Shown: positions 11,599-24,600 of the stretch, piece after piece
Numbering within the stretch: position 1 is the first letter of the stretch
How the letters are laid out: every line of letters starts with the position of its first letter
From: Embiotoca jacksoni
Lineage: Eukaryota; Chordata; Actinopteri; Embiotocidae
Direction of reading: 5' to 3'
Assembly (NCBI GenBank): GCA_022577435.1
Contig: JAKOON010000019.1
Location: 1,735,759-1,799,758 of the forward strand
Length of the DNA: 64,000 nucleotides
The notes under the pieces: model-generated
The model's input: the letters and a program-made list of their open reading frames with translations, nothing else
Database searches by the model: none
What the model was told of the DNA's origin: nothing
Translations under genes and position numbers: made by a program

Positions 11599-12664
11599 CA
11601 TATTCCAATCTCTTGCAACAGTAAAGCACAGCGGACTCTCTGGGAAAGAAAATACAGCACTTACTCTTTGTAAAATGCAAAAATGAGGACTTAAGAAAAT
11701 TAAGACCCACACCATTAATATCAAATTCAAATGACTCCAGAACTTTTCAAAAAGCAAATTTTGAAATAAGCATCTCATCTATCAGAATCCATTTTCTTGT
11801 CTCCCACACAGTCCTGCAGGATATTCAGTGTCTTTGGTAAGTCCTTCCCAGGTCTCCTTCAGTCTTTACAATCATGTCAACGACGTCCCTCCTCCTTCTT
11901 CAACAGTACCTGCTGTCCCATTTCTCATCTCTGCAGCACCTGAAGTTGGAAATGTCGTCACAATTAGTTTTGCGGCTCGCAGACGTTTTAGACAATAAAA
12001 CAACTTGTTTGAATTTTAGCTATCGAAGAAACAAAGCTTGTGTTCTTCACTCGATCCACTTTGGTCCAGACTGAATTATCTCAACGACAGGATGGCTGGG
12101 CATGACATTTTCTACACATTTATCTCCCTCTTACAGTGAACTGTAAAAACTTTGGGGATCCTGTGACTTTTCATCTCTTTAAATTTTCCATTACCTTCAG
12201 TAGAATTTCTGCAAATTCCTGCAAAACAAATGACAATCCACTCAGCCTCATCTGGTGCCGGGCGGATACCGGATAAACCAGCCTAAGCTGTGCCTTGTAG
12301 GTTATGCTAATTAGCAAATGTTTGCATGCTTGCGGGCTAAACTAAGACGGTGAACTTTACACCTACTGATAAACCTTTCATATCTAACTTTAGGGTTGCA
12401 TTTTTCCAAGATAGTTAACTTCACTGCTAACTTTTTAGTCACATCATTTAAAGAGCCTAAATTACTTTTGATGAGGACTATTAAACATTATTTTGCTCTG
12501 AATTACCAGAACAGCCAACAGTGACGGTCTTGCAGAGTTTTAGCTAAAACAAATGTTGATACTTCTGAAGTTCTTGTCTCCACTTGGCAGTTATCACTGA
12601 TTGGCCGACATCAACGATATCTCAACCTTGGAATTATAACTCAAAGATTGGCGTGAGCGTTTTT

Positions 12665-15600
12665 TCAGACTTGGCTGTAGACTCTGAAATGGTTTATTAC
12701 GTAGGATACTCCCCTCTTACCTTTGACACTGTCTTGCTGTGGTTCCTGTCCTGCAGTTTGCTCCGTGCCTTCACTGGTCTCAACCTCTTTGGCCTTCGTT
12801 TTGGGTTTCTTTGCAACAGGTGGTGGCACCTTCACTCCCGTCTTCAGTGACTCCGCGTCACTGATCTCCTTTGTAACGGAGGAACCCGCCGGGTTCTTCT
12901 GCATGTCTTCCTTGGTCTCTGGCATTGGCCTGGTGTCAGTCACCACCGTCTTGTTGCTCTTGGAGAAGCTAAAACTTCCCGTACTGGAAGGGGACTTATG
13001 GAGGTCCAGAGGTGACGTTGGCAAGTGCAAACTGAGGCGAGATAAAGGACTATCTTTTGATCTGGCTGCCGTCCTCAGGCGGATAGCCTCTTGTAGGTTC
13101 ATGGAAGGAGAAGCGGTCATGGCAGGAGGAGATTTTTTCATAGGAGATACGGCTGTGGAGGAAGATGCAGGGGAAATCAGTGAAGACTGAGTCTTGGGCA
13201 GAGTTGGTTGTGAAGTGACTGTGGCTAGTGGAGAAGTAGATGTGGGGGCGGTCACAATCAGAGACCTTCTGATGGGCTTCTGAGGAGTCTCACCGCTGGC
13301 AGACGGGGTTGGGACCTCATTGTCGGGCTGCCGTTTCCTCATTGTGACCTCAGCTTGCGGTTGCTCTGGAGCTTTAGGGGGCTCAGGACTGCTGTTGACG
13401 GACTGCAGCTGGACCATCTGCAGGAGGGACGGGGTGACAATGGGGGTGGGTTCCTCTGGCACAACAGGGTCAGAGGTCTGCTCTTGGTTTTCTGTGCTCA
13501 AAGGACCAGGCTGGAGCTTGATGCTAGTAAGAGCCTGCACTGGTAAAGGTGGAGGTAAAGGTATGTTAGTCGGTGGAGAAGGAGCAGGTTCTTGAGCCTT
13601 TTCTGGAGGAAAGGTTTCAGGAGCTGGTGGCTTTGAGACTTGGGATGGAGGTGAAGAGGGGGCCTCCTGGGGTGATGGAGCAGGTTCTTGAGCTTCTTCT
13701 GGCGGAGGAGAGGTTTCAGGAGCTGGTGGCTTTGAGACTTCGGATGAAGGTGAAGAGGGGGCCTCCTGGGGTGATGGAGCGGGTTCTTGAGCTTCTTCTG
13801 GTGGAGGAGAGGTTTCAGGAGCTGGTGGCTTTGAGACTTCGGATGGAGGTGAAGAGGGGGCCTCCTGGGGTGATGGAGCAGGTTCTTGAGCTTCTTCTGG
13901 TGGAGGAGAGGTTTCAGGAGCTGGTGGCTTTGAGACTTCGGATGGAGGTAAAGAGGGGGCCTCCTGGGTTGATGGACCATCAGGTACAACCTGACGTTGG
14001 CGGAGAAGCTCTACGGGAGGTGGAGGAGGAATACTCTGAGGGGGTGCGAGAATACTGTTAGATGAAACTGGTTCTGTTTCAGGTTCGAATGGGATGTTCT
14101 CTTGTGGAGGATCAATTTCCTCCTCTGATGACTCGGGTTGTGATGGCAGTGGTGGTGGAGGTGGGATAATTTGTGGTGGAGTAAGCTTGCTGACAATTGT
14201 TGCCTCTTCAGAGGATCGGGGGGCGTCTTCTCGAGGAGGTGGAGGTGTAACCACTTTAGAGACCTCTTTGGGTGGCAGATGGGAGACTTCGATAAGCAGT
14301 GGAGGCGAGACTTCTTGAACTGCTGAAGGAGAAACTTCTGTAACCAGTGTGGACGTGATGTCTTTAACAAGTGGGAGGACATCTTGAACCACGGGAGCAG
14401 AAGGCTCTTTGGGCCTCACGGGTAAATCATTTACAAGTGGAGGAGAAATTTCTTTAGGTGCCGGAGGAGAAACTTCTCTTGGTGGCGGAGAGACCTTCTC
14501 AGTTGTAGAAGACAAGACTGCTGTAGTTGGTGGACGGGGAGCTGAATATGGAGGTGGGGGAGGGATACTCAGGGGTGGAGGCGCCATCTCTTGAGACGTA
14601 CTGGGCTTCTGTGGTTCAGCCCCCGTGATCACCTTTACACTTTCTGTTTTCACCTCTGATGTAACAGCCGTACTAAAGGAGTCAGACTTCTCTGGCTGCT
14701 CCTGAACAGGTAAATCTGGTCCCTCCGCACCAAACAATGGCGGAGGTGGAAGAAGGTAATCTGTCTCTTCGGACAGGCCCACCTGCGCCATCGGCGGAGG
14801 TGGAGGAGGCCAGGACGACTCGTGGGATACGACAACTTGCGCTGATGTGACGGACGCAACGTTTGTAGTTTGTGTGGCGGGCGGTTGGAGAGGAAGGTGC
14901 GTCGGGGGAGGAGACGTTGACGGAGAAATACGGACTAATGAAACGGCAGGTGACGTGTCCACGTTGGACTTTACATCTGTAGCTTGAGCGGATGTCTTAG
15001 ATTCTTCTTCTCTTATTGCTGCCAGTCTTTCTTCACGTTTCTCTACAGCCTTCACTAACATCCCACCTAATATGTCACTTACTCTCACTTTCTCATCTTT
15101 ACGACTTCCTTCCAGATCTACATTCTGAGCCAGTCTTCCATTGCTCTCTTTGTGACTTTCTGCATTCAAAATCTGACTTTCTTGAACTGTCTTTGCCTCT
15201 GGCACATGTAAGGATCCATTAACGGACTGCGCAGCTGCGGTCGGATTCTTGTGGTTTCTTTCCACTACCGAGCTCTTCACAGACATCTCTGCAGATACAG
15301 AGGGAGGCTGCCTCTGTTGTCTCCTGTCTTTTGGATTCTTCTTCACAATGGCGTAAGTGTGATTGGGCGCCGGAGGTCCCAAGAGCAACTCGACTGTGCG
15401 CTTGTTGTGAGCCCACACCTCGGGGGGAGGCGCCGGAGGTGCGTGGACTTTAGGGTGCGGAGGGATGTTGAAGAGTTCTCTCAAGGTCCTTACAGATGGG
15501 CTGACGCAGATCGTGTCAACTGTGTCCAGTTTAGGTTCCTCAGTGGATTTAGTGTTAGAGGCCTCTGGCCGTGTTGCACGGGATGGAGCCGAACCAGCAG

Positions 15601-18600
15601 AAGTGGACCCTGGAAATAACCTTTGAAGCTTTGCCAAGATGCCTTTCTTGTGCTTTGGAGACGAGCTGTGAGGCTGCTTCGAAAGCTGTGGGGATGTGCC
15701 GTGTTGGCTGGAGTAGCCACTGGACGGGGAGATTATTTTGTTTATCTTATTCTCCGTCGGTGGTTCCTGCTTCTCCTGTGATGCATTTTTGGAATCTGTC
15801 TCTGCAACCTCTGTCTGTTGTACCTGCAGCTGAGTTTTCAAAGCACTGAAGGACACGGAGCCCATGGAGTCCTCCAGAGAACTGGTGTCAGCATTGTAGC
15901 CGAGGCTGTCTACAATCCTGGAGGGAGATCCCGGTTTGTTGTTTTCATTTTCCTCTCCTGGGGATGAGATGACGAGGACCTCTGCCAGATCACGTGACCG
16001 GCGCTTCATTTTATTGTGGAGGGAATAGGAACGGCTCGGAGGAGGAGGAGCCCTCTTGGATTTCATGACAGAGAGGCTACGCACAAACTGCCCCTCTCTC
16101 TCGACCTCGTCTCTTTTATGAATAAGCTTTCCATTCGATGTGCACTTGGAGGCCTTGCTGATGGAGGACTGAAGACTAATTTTGTCATCCCTAGCCGAAG
16201 CATCTCCGTCTTGAGACCTCTTCTGTCGGGGGGTGCTGCTGCTGGAGATGGTTGACGTGTCGGATACCAACGTCTCCGAGGACTCCGAATTGCTCCAACC
16301 AGAGCTGTCGGACATATTGGGAAGGTTGTAGCGAGAGGCGGATGTGATGGTGGAGGCTCTGGAGGAAGTGGTTCTGATTGAAGAGGCTCTGGAAGAAGCA
16401 CGGGAGGGAGCAGGGCTGGACAGCACCAGGCTGCTCTTGCTGACGGTGCGGAGGCTGTTGCGACTCTGGCCGCGATTGATTTCCACCACCTCGACGGAGG
16501 GTGGCAGGACGGCATTGGGAATGATTTTGGACATGTAAGCAGCCTGGGGTGACATGGATATGACAGGGCTGGGTGGCTCCTGTTGGAGGCTGGAGGCAGT
16601 GGTCATCCAGGGAACGGCCAAGGACCGGGGCCTCTGCTCACCCTCCATGTTAGGGCCCAGGCGGTGAAGCAGGGCCAAGTCGTCCCTATGACCAGCACGG
16701 GTGGCACCGAGCTGCTCGACTCCATTTTGTGACTCTGCTGCCTGCTGTGGCCCATCAGTGGTGGGGCTGCTGTCAGTATCACCGTTGTACAGCTGTTCCT
16801 CATCTAGCTTCCGAGTCAGTGTCCAGCCCACTCTGTCCAGACCTGGAGGAAGCACAGAGGACTAATCAGCACAAGTTCACCCAAATATCTAAGAATTAAG
16901 AAAACCATCCACACATTTACATCCTTACATACAAACTTCACAGACAAGTGTCATTTGTTAATAACTCATTTAAAATACTATCTTCATACCCATCTCTCTC
17001 TGAACATGTTGTGGGATTCCCACAACAGTCTTCCTGTGTCGCCTCCTTGTCTTTGACTTCTTCCCAGAGTTCAGAGGTCTGAATGTTGATCCTTGACAAA
17101 CACAGACGTGAGAGAAAAGAGGACGTTGGTTTTTAATAAATACGTAACACTGAATTTAATCTAAACCCATTTACAGATTGTCTACAACTATTTAATCATT
17201 TTGGATCTAATATGTCAGAATATAACGTACACAAATGACTTTTTCTATCAGTTGATGAACTGTTTCAGCTTTACATGTAGTTCAGTGACAGCAGGAGATT
17301 TGAATCGTGTTTTGGCTGATGGTGAAGTTACCTTGCCTGGTGAGTCCGGAGCGGGAGGATCTCGTGGACACGGATGATTGCACAGAGACGATAGAAGACG
17401 TGTCAGCAATGGTGCTGTCTGTCACGAAGCCTTCTCCGTCGGTTTGGACCGTCATTGTCGACTGGCAAAAGGAAAAATAAATAAATAAACCACTAAAACT
17501 ACAACGAGGCATTCGCTGTGTGTGAAAGTAAACACAGAAATCCTGTGTGTCACTTACAACTGTGCTTTCGTTATCCTGGTACTCCACTCCGTTATTGGTT
17601 TCTGTAAAGAGAATCACATGTAATTAAACTGATGATGATTAAGTCCTCTTATGCACACTATTTTCAGCAATCTGCGGACGGTTCTAAACATGTTGGCGAC
17701 TCTAATTTAGTCCACAGGTGTTCAGATTGTGTCACTAGAGTCTTTCATACCTTCCTGCTGCATCATTTTCAATCCTTCCAGGGCCTCAGTGTGGAGGTCC
17801 TCCAGGTACTTGGGCCGGCTGGACTCCATGAACACGTTCTCCTGGAAGAGCGGAGGTACCGGGGTCTTGTCATCATCATTTCGCTTTGGGACAGCTTGAA
17901 GCAGAGAGGGGGAGAAGGGGATCAGCCTGGATCAACTCAAAGCTCTGTGTTACTGAAACAGTAGTTAAGGGGGCCATATGGAGAGAAGGCGAACATTCGG
18001 GTGTCTGTCAGGGACATTTAAGTACAGGAACAGTAAATATGTTTGAGGGTCAACACCTGAGATTGTGAATTAAACAGGCTGAACTCCAGTCCACATTATG
18101 TAGGATTAGACTCCAGTGACTTTGACAGTGATTTAAAGGAAGGGATTATCATATCAAAAATTCACCATCAGCAGCACATGCCCAGCCTTAAGGCAGTTCT
18201 TTCAAGCTTAAATGTCACTTAATGAGACAGTGAGAAGGACATTAATAAAATTGCTGTCACGTCAGTTCAATCTTTGACTGATGACAAAATACCTGAAATA
18301 CCATATTGAGAAGCATGAGCTCTGTCCAAAAAAAATTACAACTGGCTTTGAGATACAAATGATATTGTGGAGCTCAAAACCAGAGTTTCTGAGGTTCTTC
18401 TCAGAGCAAAAAAATGTGTTCTCTATTCTTATCTTAAATATGAAAAATAAATAAAACGATCCAAAATCTGAGCACAGCTGCCCAACATTTATCTCTCCGG
18501 TACCCTACCGACTGCACTGTGCACTTAGTGTACACAGCTAATTTTTACCGTCTTCTTCTGGAACAGCATTATGGTATAGAAAGCAGTTATCTATGGGTAT

Positions 18601-21600
18601 GCAGGATTAAATTCACTTTTTTTTTTAGATGAAAGTAGATAGACTATGACTCACAGCACATTGTATGACAGCAGAGTAAACATTAGAGACTGACATTGTT
18701 TTTTTTTTATAGTTGCCAGCAACAGTGACTATCCACACTTTCATTACTTTCGTGCCTGTATTGGGTGAGCCAGTTGATCCAGCTTGTCCTGGTCATACAT
18801 GAACAGTAAACACATTGCAGCAATTGGCATGACTCATAAACCAAGAAGCTCAAACCAATCAAAACAAAGTAACATGTGCTCTTTTCACTCACCTTTCCTC
18901 TTGAAAACTGTTGGAAAGCAGTGGAAATTAGTGCTGGAGTTATTAGTGAGAAGCAACACCATGGCTGATCCAAAAGTCCACCAAAACTATGCCAAAGTTG
19001 TGTTCAAGAAAAGAGGAGGGAAATGGTGAAGCCCGAAGTCCATCAATTCCAAAGCATCCCGGACAGATCAGGACAGGATGATAATCTTGTTTGTTTTTGA
19101 TGAAGTTGTTATTGTCAGTTCACGTCCATGCAGAGTAGAGAATGTCTCTGCAGCCAATAGGCCATCAGACCTCAGACACTAATCCTCAGCAGCCTAATTC
19201 CTCTCTATTGCCCCCCCCTCCCCTCCCCTCTGTCAGCGCTCAACAAGATACCCAGCATCCCCCTCTGTTGCTCCCCATCCGTGGGCACACTCGCCCCGGA
19301 TTGGTCACTCCAGGACACAGATCAAACTGACATGAAACATGTAAACATTGAGGAAAAGAAGCTGTTGTCAGGGATTTGAGGTAAAAGGGCAGCAGCGGTG
19401 CCTCCCTCTCACTTGAGCCACAGCTTTCGCACCACCAATAAATACCACCACACTGCTTTGTTTAGATTATACACCATTTTAACAAAACAAAAACTGCAAT
19501 AACGAGGTAAACTTCTGTGATTAGAGACTTCATTAACTTTATTGTTTTACCACAAGGGGGAGTAAGTGAATAGAAATGATCTATTCCTCAAACAAGATTA
19601 AAACCATGTTTGAAAAGAGGCCTGCAGCTCCAAACCACATGGTCGCACATGTGATTAATGTTCCCTTTTGTTTCCAGAAACACAACATTACATTTGTTAC
19701 TATGCAGCCAGACTACAGAAGAAATTCTTAGTTAACTCTTAAGTGTTGATATGTACACATAATTTTTCAAATCTAGAGAGACACTTTTAAAACTAGTTAC
19801 TGAGTCAAATTTCAGCAGTTGGGACTCCTTCCCCTATTATTATTGTAATTATTATTATTATTAGCACGCATCAAAACCCATGTGTGACATTCACTTCCTG
19901 GTGTGCTGAGCAGACATGACATCGAATGTATGACATCTGATCAAACGGAAAACATTCCCATGGTTGAGATCTTGGCGAGTGAGTCATTCAAAAGCAGTTC
20001 ACAGAGAACAGAAAAGTAAAAAAAAAAAATAATAGTTGAAAACACAGTCGGCTGCCAAAGTCGCTTCTTCAGCCTTCAGCTGTAAACTGTACACGCGAGA
20101 GGTGCAGTCAGTCTACGACAACACTTATCTAGTTACCATGACGGCACACACTTGACTGGTGAAGCCTGGAGTGATGGGTGGGGTCCGTTAACCAGGGGCT
20201 CGAATTATCACTGGTTCTACCATCGCATTGTAATTATGTCCATATTAATCACTGACATATTAAAGACACCATCTGTTAGTGCTGGATTGTGCGGGAAGCT
20301 GGATGCATTAACGGGCTGCAAGTGATTACGTATGAACCCCAAACTGATGTTTACATCTCGCACTTGGATAAACACACTTAATCTAATGTGTGTGATACCG
20401 CGTCACGTTCAAGTTTCAATCTTCGGCTTCCAGTGAGGAAAAACAATATTTAAAAATAAAAAAATGCTCAAGAGGGAATTATGGTTGGTTAAATAAAATT
20501 GGATTTAAACGAGCTAACATCTGTTGGCAAGTTTGTTTTGGTAAATTCTCTGGCAGTAAACAGAGACAGAAGGTTTCAGGAAATATGTTACATCACCAGC
20601 TACTGTAAACAAATGACAACCAGTGACCCAGATGGTGGTCCCATCATGTGTAAATGTTTGTTATGACTAGCCAGAGTTTTGTTTTTAGGCTTATTATAAA
20701 TTAGATTAAATAAAATTCAAAAATAATAAGGATCCTCTCAACGCAGATATTTAGCTTTTTTTTTAACCAATCGGCAAAAAATTAAAGACAACCAGAATTG
20801 TCGATGAACTGGTTTAAGGATTTGCCTGGTGACCAGAATTTATTCTCAAACCTGCAATTTTTAGAATTATTTTTCTAACAAGACTGCAAAATCAAATAAT
20901 TTTATATATATATATATATATATAAAATGGTCAAGCTGACCTCAACATTTTAGCATTTCAGCCCATTTTACATCTGTAAAATATTTTAACTGAATAAATA
21001 AACTATGAAAAATCAAAACAATTAAGGTTTTGATGACATTTTCTGTAAATATTTTCACATGAACGTTTACTAGGTCGAGCAAAAAGAAAGACGAGTTGAT
21101 CATCTTCATATTGTATATAATCTGAATTTCTTATAATAAGCAGCAGGTTTAGACACTCTTTGGAGTGAAACCATTGTTGATGTGACTCTTCCTTCTTCCT
21201 TCCTACTCTTTGAATTGCTCATACGCCACACACACCTCTTGTCTCCCTGCCCTAACTCGCCCCTCTCTCTTGTTGTGCAGCACCATGCAGGCAGACATCC
21301 ATGCAGAGACGTTCTCTCCGGCTGTGACGGTGCCGTCTGCCAGGTGCTTAAGCCTCTCTAATCAGCACAAACCCAAACTGAACGCACCGCGGTGACAGTA
21401 AGAAAGGGATGATGGCTCACTGTTTTTATTAAAAAAAATAAATAAAAAAAAAAAAGCTAGTCAGCACAGCTTTGATGTACAGGACTCGTGTTAACGCACG
21501 CCGATGTAAGGCTGCGGGCTCCATTGACTGTTTTCACGCTCTCGGTTTTAGAGAATTAAATATAAACATAACGGCTGAAAGAAAAGAAAAAAGAGGTGCG

Positions 21601-24600
21601 GTGTGACAAGGACCTCAATCCAGGTAACATGCTTCATGTGGCACGCAGGGATTTTGTCCCTTTTTTCACCGTTAGTTCATGTCATTATGTCGGTTTACAT
21701 CTTGACCCTCCCAGTCTTTAACCATCATTTGTGGGTTAAAAGAGAGCGATGTCATCACCGGCTTCATATCGTCAGTCTCTGACTTCAAAGTGGAAAATAT
21801 TCTCACCTGCCAGCACCTGTTTAATACAAACACACATTTGCTACAGGGTGCTTTTATATGTGATTACAGACAATAATGTCATGAGTAAGAAAACAGCTCG
21901 AGTCGAGTAAGAGTGAGTAGAGACATGCAGGATAGTTTGGGTGTATCTATGGCAGCGAGTCTTGAGGGCTACAAGGGCTGTCCAGTCTGTAGGAAGCCCA
22001 CCATAGTCCAAAATAAAATACCTCAACAACCATTAGGTGAATTGCCAAGAAAGTGGTTACACTAATAATTATTATTGGTCTCCAGAAGATAAAAGCCAAA
22101 ATGACATTGGTGAGCTCTGAACTTTTACCTGCAACGCACCAGCAGGTAAAAGTTTCATAACAGGTGAATTTCTGAATGCTAAACTATGTTGGCTCACGCT
22201 CATGAATTTAGCTCAAAGCACAACTGTGCCTACAATGATCCTGACAGAGCTGCAAATATGACAGTAGGCTCTTCCATATCTTAAGAATACATGAAATGGT
22301 AAATCCATGTCGGATCTCTGGGCACAAAACCAGCAGTTTGTGCTGACATAAACTAGAACCTCTATCCTACAAGCAGCGGTCGGGCTTATCACCGTTACAA
22401 CCCTTGAATCCGTACAAAAAGAACAGTTTGTCCTTTGAGAGTAAAACTACGTGAAAATCCAACAATGTGTGCAACTTTACGAAACTTTGCTGTACTGGCG
22501 ATATAAAACGAACAAAGTGATCTTTAGAGTACCGTCTATCTGCCACTGCTGCAAATCTGTCTAATTTAACTGCAGAAGTCATGACCGGTGACTCACTAAA
22601 CTTTCCAAGCACATACTTATCAGTCTCTCTGTAGACCTGCCACAGTGTTGGCAAACATTTTCCTTTCGTGACATTGGCCTGTAGAGTTGGTGCAAAGCTA
22701 CCGTAACATGTCTGCATTACTTGACAATGAAACAATGTTGGATTTCATAAATAATAGCTGGCTGTCCTATTTGTTTTGGTAACACTGACACCAAACATTA
22801 GAGGACTGCAAAGAATAAAAGAAACTTGATGAAATGAAACTCAAGCAGGTAATTCGCGTGGGACTAGAGGGCAAACTGGCACTCAGTAAAACCTTGCTTA
22901 ACATCTGAGAGGCCTAAATATGATCACGTCTGTCATTTGGGTGTGGTGACTCTTCAGCTATTGGAATAAAATCCTTCTAAATGCACTAAAACCCTGTGAT
23001 TATAAATAAGCATTTGTGGAACTGTTTACTATACAGGTCCTCAAGTTCTCAACTACCTGCATTCCCACAGCGTCAGCAAACTACTTGGTTATTATCTACA
23101 CACAAAACACAAACTGAGTGCAGAGTGTGTGCTCGTGTGTTTTCCAGCCAGGCGTTGATTTTGAGATATTTCAGATTTCAGGGGACAACGGTCGTTCCCT
23201 TAATTTCAAAGTTCATCCTTGCTCCATTGTGGCGTTTTCATTTACAAAACCCCTTCAGGAAATCAACAAGCACTTTCCACATGGAAGCTGAACAATGAGA
23301 GCATCTTTCAGAGGAATACACCTCCCTGAGGCGACAGTGCACAGAAAGGCAGTTGATTACTTCCCGCCATACAACCTGTTCTCCTGCCCGTCATTGTTAT
23401 TGTATTATGTGTAGCTAGAACATTTGTTTTGGATTATGTTACAGCATTATAATTTTTCAATTATTGCCTGACAGTCTGTAAAAAAAAAAAAAAAAAACTG
23501 CATCGCCCATAATCCTTTGTGTATTTCACTCCACTCTGTACTCTGTCCAGTTGTGTAAAAACAAATCTGTATGTAAATGTGAAGAAGGATGCTGGAACTT
23601 GTGACCCTCAATGGTGATGTATTGATTCAGGTTAGTTTTTTTTCCCTGAATGAATTATGTGCTGCAAGTTAACTGCCATCCCAAGTCTGAAAACTGGACC
23701 TCTACTTTCAGCACTCTCTATCTTTCTTCCTGATTTATCCATTAACACAATCTCCCGTCTCACCTTTAATGCAATCCAGTGGCTTTCATATAATATCCGA
23801 CCCGGTCATGAACCAATAAAATCCACAAATATTTCAAACAATTGTATCAAAACTGATGTCACAATGGTTTAAATGCTCCACAAAAACAGGCTGACAGGAC
23901 TTCACACCGCATGAGAGGAAAATGCAGCGAAGCAGAAATACGGTAAATACACTCTTAACAATCCTGCTTCACTTAGGCAGCATCTATAACTTAATATTCA
24001 ACAAAGGAACGTCAAATTAACTGGCTCATATGATCTGAACTTTGCATGCCAACCAAACACAAACTCACACACACACAAAGGACTCCCTATATCTAGCTTC
24101 CTCAAAGAAATATCTGAAAGCTCAGGAATGTGTGGAATCTCTGAGGGAGTGTTTGGAGGTGAACAGATGACCTTCTGATCGTACCTTGCAGGACTGTATG
24201 ACCTCATCAGTCTTCAACAACCTTATTTCCATTTAAAAAGAAGGGAATTCCTCCTAAGGCCCATTAGAAGTGAAAAAGAGAGAGGCCAGGGCTGCACAAA
24301 AGGATTGACAGGGACATAAATCACTGAGAGACAGGTATGCAGAGACCCACACTAACATCGTGAGTAATTAGACAAATGGAAGTAAATTAACTTGTAAAGA
24401 CAGATAACCTCTGTCGTTTGGCTCAGCGTGAAACGTGGTGAAGTTATCGGAAAAGATGCAGAATTGATGGGTTCACCTCACTGGGAGGTCCAGGAGGTCA
24501 GCTTTTATCAACCCAAAACCCGCCACTGTGCAGTTCCCCCTGGTCAAACTCCATTGTTCTTGTTTACAAAAATACATTCCCATGAGAGCAAAGGGTAAAA

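Larger units (their letters stand above)
10688..12664 (-). other. nhsl3: Intergenic tail and probable nhsl3 3'UTR
   Basis: No exon was confirmed. The minus-strand gene nhsl3 ends at 12665, and a minus-strand AATAAA at 11016-11021 would give a ~1.65-kb 3'UTR. The tails of the two convergent genes would then lie ~330 bp apart. A donor site inside the end of the nhsl3 frame (12721/12720) could also splice to an exon in this interval, which I did not find. On the minus strand a short stretch at 11780-11850 reads open (contains WEGLTKDTEYPAG) and may be an old transposon scrap. Confidence 0.5.
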
